DNA from: Codonopsis lanceolata
Lineage: Eukaryota; Streptophyta; Magnoliopsida; Asterales; Campanulaceae
DNA: 64,000 nucleotides
Assembly (NCBI GenBank): GCA_013146195.2
Contig: CM028383.1
Coordinates: 1-64,000, forward strand
Reading direction: 5' to 3'
Shown here: one piece after another, positions 56,240-64,000 of the stretch
Position numbering within the stretch: the stretch's first letter is position 1
Layout of the letters: each line of letters begins with the position of its first letter
Notes under the pieces: model-generated
Told to the model about the DNA's origin: nothing
The model's database searches: none
What the model saw: only the letters and a program-made list of their open reading frames with translations
Translations under genes and position numbers: made by a program

Positions 56240-59178
56240 TGCTGCAGGTTATGCCTTTGCATCAATTGAGAACATAAATGGAAATATAGATTACAACCCC
56301 AAGTTGTGCGGAGAGATTCAACCACTTCACCTTGGCGGTGGCTTTAGAGATTCAACCACTTCACTCATCGAGGCTCGGCTTTAGGATCACGGCTTAGGCG
56401 CGGCGGCCAGTTGTGCAGCTTTCTAAGCACCCTTAATTGAGAAATGGCCTTCGAGCCGAGGGTCTATAAGCCTATAAAACCTCATTCTCTCCCCTAAATG
56501 AGGTCGTGCCCATTCCACAAGGTTATGTTCCCGTTTGGGCGGTTCTTGTCCATTGACCTCCTACCCGGTCGGCATTTCAAGCGAGAACCACGCCAAATCT
56601 ATACACATCGCTCCTTGATGTTAGATGTCCTGGGAAAAAACCAAAATAATTAAGGTTTAAAAAATCGTTAGGAAGGTATGAAGTTAGGCCACGACTACAC
56701 AAGCGAGATCAAAGGCCGATAAGTTAACTTTGTCATGACATATTCAGGGGCAAAGATAACCATAGGTTCCCATTACACGAGTAGATACATGAGTCTTATC
56801 TCCCTCTGGGCCATCTTTGACCCAAATCGAAAGCTTGGCATTGTATTCTGAAAAGATAAAAAAGTGTAATTGAAGGACATTGATTGCCATGGCTTAAAAT
56901 GTCTGTGACGAAAGTCCATCTCATGTCGAAAGGAGCTCTCGGTAAGTTATCGGCTGATTTTTTGGTTGTACAAACAAGACAAAGGAGTAATATTCTGTTC
57001 TATTTAAAGTGTTCGCTATGGAGAGCAAACCAAAAAGTTCAATATCAACATGGCATACCCAATGTACATAAAAATGCGAAATTGTGCCCTTCTCGAACCA
57101 TGTCGTATCCAAAAATTTTCGAGGAATTGTGCATGTTGAAAATCTGAAACTCAAAATTGTAAATTAGTGCACCCATCAAGTTTTTAGATATGAAGTAAAT
57201 AGTACTAGGGAATGTATAAATTGAAGCAACTTTTCTATAAAAAAAACAGCATAGCAGGACAATATGTGGTCAAACTTCATGTAAAGTACCTTAAAATATA
57301 GTCCGGGTTTCTTGACATTGTTTGGATCACCATAACAAGCGACAAGTAACCTCCTCACTTCAAAATCGTCATGAACCAGAGCTGTCATGACAATCTTCAT
57401 CCTCCTCGGGGTCTTTGTTATCTAATTTTGAGCTAACTTCATCGGCGAAGTGAACCCGATAAATGAAACTGTACACACGGCTTTTCCCACTCCTTGAGTA
57501 AAGTCAAAAAATCTTCACTCTTTCATTTCTCACCTACAAGTTTATGATTAAATTCCTATTCATTCAATATATGAGTTCTTGCTTTCTTGGCGTTAAAGAG
57601 ATCATTAAATATATCCATGATACTTACAACAAGATTTCGGTGTGGTTTAACTCTAGACTCGACATGCATACTTGTTTATATCAACTGCCCATCTCTATGA
57701 ATTCGAGAGACAAGAAAAGATAACATTAACAAATTAGCAAACAAAATTAACGCATAAAAATATAACAAAATTGTGATGCTAGCCCGATAATACAGAGTCT
57801 TATTTTGACTTACGGTAACAAGATTCACCCAGATATCTTGGCACCAAAACAAAGTCCGATGACATAGCACCACAACAACGAATACAAATCAAAGTAACGT
57901 TCTCTCGGACCCATCGGATCTGTTAATTTTGGAGGATTTTGCGGCCTCGAGTTTGTTCCCCTTGCCGGACTATTTGAGCTAGTATCACTTGAAATTATTG
58001 ACGAATCATCACTATCAATCTTTTGATTCGCATACTTCATACAACAGAGATATTAAAGCATTAAGCCTTCAAACTTATTCCTTAGGTCTAACTAATGAAT
58101 AAAATGGGTATGGTCAAATTTTCTTTTTTTAAATTGCTTGGATAGCACAAAGGGCATAATTGATTATCATGTCATTATCAAATACATACATATATATACA
58201 CACACACATATATTTATACAACACACATCTACCATGTTACTAATGTAAGTATAACTTGTATTTAGGGTTGTGAAATTAAATGGTAATGAATATTCCATGT
58301 CATAGTAAAGATCAAGCGATGCATTTGCCTTCTCTTTTGCGACAAAATCGGCTGAGCACATAAAGTAGAAGTAATTAAAGTATTTACAATGAGCAGGCGC
58401 AATGCAGACCCTACATATACAAGGGTTTGCATTCAAAGAGACTTGAGGTAAATTTCTAAAATTCTTGAACAAATGCATAATTAGATGGCCTACACCAAAC
58501 ACTTGAAAATAAATCCATCTCTAGCTACATTAAAATCGGGAACCAACTAGAATGAGTAGGATGAATCTCAAGGTAACAAAATAAAAAACCAAGTACGAAC
58601 CGAAATAATATATGTTCTCTCGCGTGCGTCTGATGCTTGAAGTGGCCACAACCATTGTGCTAAGCGAGTAACCTATACCAAGGCGGCATAAAAGCAGAAC
58701 CCATAATTACATTTTAGACATAAACAGAGACCGAAGCATAATTGAGGTCCTTTTACATGTTAACATTGATCGTGAGCAGATTAATTGAAGAAGATGCAAT
58801 TATCAAAATTGGAACATAAATGCTTTAGCTTCTCTAATCTTACTTAACATGCACATGGAAATGCAAGATCCAAGGATATGTTGGAACTCACTAGGTAAAG
58901 TCCAGAACTTTCACAATAGAATTCAAGCTAGAGATCTTTTTCTCATGGATTAAAATGAGAGGATCATCTAATTCACACATAGACACGGTGTGTCAATATT
59001 TCCCTAAATGAGGCAGTGGATTACGGAAAATCGATCCCAAACGGTAATATCATGAAGAAACTTCAAATTAGCGAATGGTTGACTAGTCAAGTGTACTCTT
59101 TTATGGGATTGATGGAGTAAATATAAATAATTTTTAAGTTGCAAGGAGTATTTCAAAAATAAACCAAGTTAAGTCTAG
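56240..59178. other. CACTA interior with unrecognised candidate exons
   Basis: Short coding-like minus-strand stretches: HDDFEVRRLLVACYGDPN and KKPGLYFK (57290-57390), then DSDDSSIISSDTSSNSPARG (about 57950-58020), and CSADFVAKEKANASLDLYYD (about 58290-58365). Each is bordered by plausible splice sites and low-complexity sequence. I do not recognise them. A direct repeat 'gagattcaaccacttcac' lies at 56316 and 56351. Nothing more is supported. Confidence 0.4.
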
Positions 59179-59179
59179 G

Positions 59180-60093
59180 CTGGTAAAGCGAACAAAACTT
59201 CATACACATTTAGAGTCTTTGTATTAGTGATGAAGTAAGGTGATATATAGCCTCTATCCAGCTTCATTCCTTCAACTACTTCCAGTTCATTGTCCAAAGT
59301 CTTCCCGTCCTGCAATAATTGAAGTATCTCAGCAACTAACAAGACAAAATTGAATACAAACATTCAAGATCTTTATGCAGCAGTTCATGCTACACATTGA
59401 GTATACATACCCTCAAGAGAATAAAAGAAGAAACAAAGACAATAATACAAAAACTGAAAATCTTCAAATTTACCAATTGTTGCTCAGACTTTGGGACCAC
59501 AAGCATCTAATAGCAATCAATTCGACGAAGAATGTATCAGAAATGCCACTTACAGCAATGGTGATGACACCCTCTTTGCCAACTTTCTCCATTGCCTTGG
59601 CAATAAGTTCTCCAATTTCTCTTTCTCCATTTGCTGATATAGTCCCAACCTATTTAAACAGATCAACAATAAAAGTCACAGTTAGCACCCTCAAGTAATT
59701 TGGCGGATAATGATCGATGAAGCTTAAAAAACAAACTGTGCTATTTCTTCGGATGTGTCGATCATCAGAGCTCGCTCTTCAAGTTTGTCACAACAACATC
59801 AACGGCCATGGTGATCCCGCGTCTCGAATCCATCGCATTCATTCAGTGCAGCGACTTACACCCTTCAGAATATATTGCACGAGTGAGCACGGTCGCACAT
59901 GTTGTACCTAAAAAACACCACCAAAACTTCATATCAGCCTTCCATTCTAACACTAAAAGCCTCTTATAGGGAAACACATCAGTGAATAATTCTATAACAA
60001 GAACAAAGTACTCACCATCACCAGCAATATCATTGGTAGCATTGGCAACTTGCTTTACAAAGTACTCACCATCACCAGCAATATCATTGGCTC
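59180..60093 (-). pseudogene. CPN60: Captured mitochondrial chaperonin CPN60 gene fragment (4 exons, 3 introns)
   Basis: Four minus-strand exons in the natural order: VKQVANATNDIAGD (60014-60056), then TTCATVLTRAIYSEGCKSL plus AMDSRRGITMAVDVVVTNLK (59735-59907). Next is VGTISANGEREIGELIAKAM through KVGKEGVITIA (59559-59650). Last is DGKTLDNELEVVEGMKLDRG and YISPYFITN (59180-59311). Consensus donors and acceptors remain (GGTGAGTAC, TTTAAATAG, TTGCAG). These match plant mitochondrial HSP60/CPN60, an ATP-dependent protein-folding ring. Small deletions break exon 2, and a 54-bp tandem duplication repeats the first exon's donor. The fragment spans about 150 codons of roughly 575. Confidence 0.92.
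60003..60090. repeat. 34-bp direct repeat spanning an exon/intron boundary
   Basis: 'acaaagtactcaccatcacc' and the next 14 bp occur at 60003-60036 and 60057-60090 (period 54). Each copy includes the CPN60 sequence NDIAGDG and its GTGAGT splice donor. Confidence 0.95.
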
Positions 60094-60771
60094 TAAATTA
60101 TGGAATCTGCAGAAGCAGAAATTCCCAGCATGCATAACTGAAGCACAAAACAGCTTACAAATGCAACAGTTTCAAAGCAGTTTTTTTATGAAAACTGGTA
60201 TCGAAACAAACACGGAATATGCAGATTCTTGAGTATCGTGCGGAGACACAAGTGGCGAAAGCGAAGCAGTCACAAACAGGTGCCTTAATGCAGTAACAAC
60301 TAAATGCAATGAGCAGGCAGTAAGCAGAATCTGATATTTTATGCAGAATATGTGAGCAGTAAACAGTTTCAAAGTATTTTAAAAGTTGGGGTCTGAATCT
60401 GTGCACTAGTAACATCCAATGCTAGCTTCGGAAAACTTCATACCAATGTCATCTCCCACTGATGAAGACACGCTAGCTTCGGAAAACTTGGCACAGCTCT
60501 CAAAATCTGTATAGTTGCTGTTTAGTAACAACAACTATACAGATTTTGTAGACAGAAGTGAACTCCTTCCCCCTCCTCCTTTATCCGGGCTTGGGACCGG
60601 CAATGAAATGCTATACATAGCAATTACATTGGCGGAGTTAAAAAGGGGTTAGTTATATCTAAGTGGTGCATACATCATTAAAAAGCAATTATATATATAG
60701 AATACAAAATCAACAGGATGTCTTGTTCTTGACACATAACATAAATGTCCAAAATAAGTCTTTAACATAGA
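60094..60771. other. Spacer between CPN60 piece and TNPA-like part
   Basis: No named gene. An 18-bp word 'gctagcttcggaaaactt' occurs at 60422 and 60472; on the minus strand each encodes KFSEAS, so this may be another captured exon with a duplication. A strong hairpin is at 60501-60548. Confidence 0.5.
60501..60548. repeat. Perfect 17-bp inverted repeat (hairpin)
   Basis: CAAAATCTGTATAGTTG (60501-60517) and its exact reverse complement (60532-60548) are separated by 14 bases. Confidence 0.95.
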
Positions 60772-61570
60772 TTAATCAAAAGTGATGAGATCTTTAGGCC
60801 ATGCGACTGTACTCCCAACTGCATCCTCGATCAGCGACATGTGTGAGTTAGGCCTAACCAGTGAAGCCTTGGGATCTAATGCCACAACCACCCAAACTTT
60901 CCAAGCATCCTTTCTTAAGGGAACGTGGTGCACCAAAGCTTCAGGATCTGTAGATGCAACTTTCCCTTCTGCAACAACCATCTTTTGCCAATTGAATAGT
61001 TTGCATTTACGACCAACATCGTCATTAATGGGAACAACTCTTGAATTTAAATTAGTACAACCATGAACGTTGGAGCTACCATTTTGTGAAGGTGGAGTGG
61101 TTGTATTTTCATTCACATTACCCCGTGAATGCTGAGAGAGTGTGTTAGCATTCCCATTAACCTTTGAAGCCAAATTATGAGGACAAACACATATTAACAT
61201 TTAAAATGACAATTTAAAATAACTCTCCAAAACAATGAGGATCATGGTAGAACACTTGCCTGCATGACTAGATTTTTCAGGAACTCCACCTGGTTTGTCA
61301 ACTCTGAAACCTGGGTATTTTGTAAGTATTCCAACTGATTCGTCAAATTGAAAACACAGTTACGAAGTGCTTCTACGTTCTTTGAACCTCTCATGTGGAC
61401 TCCTACTTGAGATGGGGTGATTCCAAATCCCATCGCTCGAACTCTCCCATTCCGTTCGGGTCCAAGGGTATGAGAGAGTGCATCTTTACTTATAGGTAAT
61501 GATGGCGAAGGAGAGGTTTGTGATGAGTTGAATTCTTGAATTTTACTCTTGAAATTTTATAAACAATAAG
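60772..61570 (-). CDS. CACTA second coding part (TNPA-like, DUF8039-like C-terminus)
   Basis: Two minus-strand exons. Exon 1 (61242 to about 61570) has a Ser/Pro start, LGPERNGRVRAMGFGITPSQ and a Leu/Asn-rich coiled region (LTNQLEYLQNTQ). Exon 2 (60772 to about 61190) ends with ALVHHVPLRKDAWKVWVVVA and IEDAVGSTVAWPKDLI. The last block is the signature of the domain at the C-terminus of many plant CACTA second proteins. The conserved central transposase domain usually found in TNPA/TNP1 proteins is not present here. The splice junction near 61235 looks like a GC donor (CAG|GCAAGT). It lies directly downstream of TNP2 and may be spliced to it. Confidence 0.7.
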
Positions 61571-61668
61571 TATTAAAATATAGAACTGTAAAACACAATT
61601 AGAAAATAGATCATTTAATGAAAAATAATCATGACGAAGAAACTGGACAAATTTTGTTTAACTTAAAC

Positions 61669-63969
61669 TTACTCTTCATATGGTTCCACTTCCGCCGTAT
61701 TAAACAACACATATCGATGAGCATTCTGCATGTCTTCATTAGACAATATAGTATGCTCTCCTTTAGAAATCGGTCGTCCCTCGAACATTTTTTCATCTTG
61801 AGAGTCCTCATTACGATTATGTGTTTCACCAATTTCATTAGCTTTCTTGATATATTCACTGCAATATCTCATGCACTCTTCGGCAAGATAGCATTCACAT
61901 ATACATCCTTCAGGACGTGCACGATTTCTAACAGAGTCCTTGCATGTCTTCATAAATCTTAAAAAGATCGAATAAAAAGGTGAAGACAAACTACTAAGGG
62001 TACTGAAAATTAATGTTTGATGAATGAATAGAATAAGAATACCTTTCAAATGGAAACATCCAATGATATTGATTTGGTCCACACAAACGTGTTTCCCGTC
62101 CTAAATGTATTGGCAAGTGAATCATAATGTCGAAGAAGGAAGGAGGAAAATATCTTTCAAGGATGCACAATGTCTCAACAATTTCTTCTTCAACAACTTC
62201 TAGTTTTTCTATATCAAGCACTCTTTGACTTATACTGTTGAAAAATGAACATAGTCGAAATATCGCATTTCTTGGCCCTTTGGGTAAAATTCCTCTCAAT
62301 GCGACGGGCAATAACTGTTGCATTAAAACATGGTAATCATGGGACTTGAGACCGAATAACTTGTCATCCTGCGCAAAACAGTTTGCAATATTTGAGTTGT
62401 ACCCGTCTGGAACCTTCAAATTTCTTAGTCGCCAATAAAAGGTCTCCATCTCTGAGCTTGTTAACGTATGTTGTGCAGGTGGAAGGAAGATCTTATTATT
62501 TTGTTCAACCCTTGGGTACAAATCTGACCTAATTCCCATATTTTCCAAGTCTTTACGAGCATTAAGGCCATCCTTTGATTTTCCTTTTATATCAAGCAAA
62601 GTGCAAACTAAACTCTCACCGCAATTCTTTTCAACGTGCATCAAATCCAAACAGTGACGGACCGGAAGATACTGAATCAAGACAAAGACATAACATTATT
62701 GACTAATAAACACTACAATTTTATTCAAGTATTATTAAAGTTCAAAAAATGGTTTACCTCGTAATAAGGTAACTCAAAAAAAATTGGCTTCTTCTTCCAC
62801 ATGAGGCCCGTGATCAAGACTTTCTTTCTTTTATTCTTACTCTTCCTCTTCTTGTTGCCCTTCGATTTTTCCCTTCCTTTTCTTGTTTCTTCCTCATTGC
62901 TCATTTCCTCCCCTTTTCCAAAATCATTTTTAATAGTACTAACAACTTTTAAAACATCAGAACCAGTCAATATTGGAGGCTTCCCCCTCGTCTCAAGGGT
63001 TCCATCAAACCAACTCTTCTTTTTTCGATAAGGATGATTGGATGCAAGGAACCGTCGATGACCCATGTATGCACACTTGTTGCTGTAAGGCAGCCATATT
63101 GAACAAGTATTGACACCACAAATAGGACACGCTGCCTTACCCTTTGTAGTACATCCAGCCAAATTTCCATAAGCAGGGAAATCATTAATTGTCCACATGA
63201 GAATGGCCCTCAAATTAAACATGCTCTTCCCGTATGCATCATAGACCTCAACTCCACTTATCCATAATTCTTTCAAGTCTTCAATGAGTGGGCTTAAATA
63301 TACATCAATATCATTTCCTGGTTGCTTCGGCCCAGGGATTAACAAAGTTAACATTAGATTCTCTTTTTTCATGCATAGCCATGGGGGAAGGTTGTAATTA
63401 ACAAGCACCACGGGCCAACAACTGTACGTAGAACTTAGATTACGATAAGGATTAAATCCATCTGTAGCAAGTCCAAGTCTTAAGTTTCGATGATCCGATG
63501 CAAAACAAGGCCACTTACTATCAATAAAACTCCATTGAGGTGAATCAACTGGATGTCGCATCTTGTTATCCTTACTATGATGAGTGCTATGCCACAGTAA
63601 TTGTTCAGAATTTACTGATGATCTAAACATCCTTCTAAATCTGGGAATAATCGGAAAGTACCTCAAAACCTTAGCCGGTACCCCCTTTTTAATTTTGCGC
63701 TCATCTCCTTTCCCGACCACTTTCCACCGGGATTTTCCACATCTTGGGCAATTATCTACATCTGCCAGGTCTTTTCTAAATAGACAACAGTCATTGACAC
63801 ATGCATGTATTTTTTCATACCCCAAGTCAAATGTCTTAAGTAACTTTTTCGTAGCATAAGTAGAAGCAGGAAGTGTATTTCCTTGTGGAAACATATCACT
63901 CAAGACTTTGAGAAGTTCGGTAAAAGCCTTATCTGACATACCATTAACAGCTTTATGTTTGAAAAGCAC
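61669..63969 (-). CDS. TNP2-type CACTA transposase, partial, at least three exons
   Basis: Exon a (62756-63969) has LFKHKAVNGMSDKAFTELLK, CPRCGKSRWK, PVDSPQW..FASDHRNLRLGLATDGFNP, LLIPGPKQPGNDIDVYLSPL and ACPICG, and ends at FFELPYYE with a GTAAAC donor. Exon b (about 62090-62672) has YLPVRHCLDLMHVEKNCGES, LKSHDYHVLMQQLLPVALRG and YFPPSFFDIMIHLPIHLGRE. Exon c (61672 to about 61965) has KTCKDSVRNRARPEGCICEC then YLAEECMRYC, and ends EPYEE at a GTAAGT donor. These are the transposase_21 and DUF4218 regions. The usual remaining C-terminal part (DUF4216 end) is missing. Upstream of 63969 the frame meets a stop, but another frame continues (TKSTMTS), so a single-base shift or exon edge lies at about 63965. 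Cut-and-paste transposase; no in-frame stop inside the exons. Confidence 0.9.
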
Positions 63970-64000
63970 TACTTGTCATTGTCGACTTTGTGTAATTAGT

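Larger units (their letters stand above)
51854..64000 (-). mobile_element. CACTA (En/Spm) transposon with captured host gene pieces, runs off window
   Basis: The left terminus is CACTACAACAAAAAAGACC at 51854-51872, the CACTA hallmark, flanked by ATC (possible 3-bp target duplication). Next comes a field of palindromic subterminal repeats to 52345. TNP2 (61669-63969) and a TNPA-like second part (60772-61570) read on the minus strand, so this end is the transposon's 3' end. Host-gene fragments fill 53746-60093. The other terminus is beyond 64000, so completeness and target duplication cannot be tested. Confidence 0.9.

Noticed and set aside
59375..59698. Plus-strand 107-residue ORF as a gene
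   Set aside because: It is the reverse of the CPN60 exon VGTISANGEREIG and its flanks.
52346..60771. Ulp1/SUMO-protease domain, common in plant transposons
   Set aside because: I looked for the His-Asp-Gln-Cys signature context (W..H) on the minus strand and found none I could support.
1..64000. tRNA, rRNA or other structured RNA genes
   Set aside because: No cloverleaf or rRNA signature was noticed on either strand; a tRNAscan/Infernal run would be needed to be certain.

Overview
The window is nuclear DNA from a flowering plant, most likely a eudicot. It is gene-poor and almost entirely made of nested, decayed transposable elements. The evidence is four plant-specific element types: Ty3/Gypsy elements of the Tat/Ogre and Athila kind, SIRE-like Ty1/Copia with a downstream env-like ORF, an L1-like LINE, and a CACTA (En/Spm) DNA transposon with spliced genes. 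I saw no intact host gene, rRNA, tRNA or CRISPR array. The species cannot be named from this sequence alone.

Layout. 1-2709: right part of a very long Ty3/Gypsy LTR carrying 138-bp tandem repeats. 2710-14799: a Tat/Ogre-lineage element whose gag-pol reads on the minus strand (LTR 12952-14799, PBS 12932-12950). It carries a convergent plus-strand ORF with a plant-mobile-domain-like protein (2961-4681). 14800-15058: Athila LTR fragment. 15059-20575: rearranged SIRE-like Copia (env-like piece, then gag-pol), cut by a LINE fragment (20576-22702). 22703-31332: internally deleted Athila element on the minus strand. 31333-44899: a second SIRE-like Copia, with a 3.6-kb LINE in its RT/RNase H junction (35286-38914), a Tat LTR fragment in its env-like ORF, and its 3' LTR at 43684-44899. 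44900-45384: a CACTA terminus. 45385-49985: a second, heavily deleted Tat element with a 284-bp LINE tail inserted at a perfect 14-bp target duplication. 49986-51853: left part of an LTR of the same family as 1-2709.

51854-64000 (running off the window): a CACTA element. It has a CACTA terminus, a dense field of palindromic subterminal repeats, a minus-strand TNP2 transposase, and a TNPA-like/DUF8039-like second coding part. Between these lie exon pieces of at least four unrelated host genes, all on the transposase strand: mitochondrial chaperonin CPN60, VPS41, the C-terminal part of NRPE1 (largest subunit of RNA polymerase V) and SPIRRIG (a BEACH-domain protein). Introns or splice sites are kept, so the capture was at DNA level. 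This multi-gene transduplication, including a fragment of the plant's own transposon-silencing polymerase, is the most interesting content.

Functionally nothing here is likely to act as a normal gene. The TNP2 reading frame (two long exons) and the plus-strand Tat ORF are the best preserved coding regions. All family assignments come from reading motifs by eye; no database search was run.
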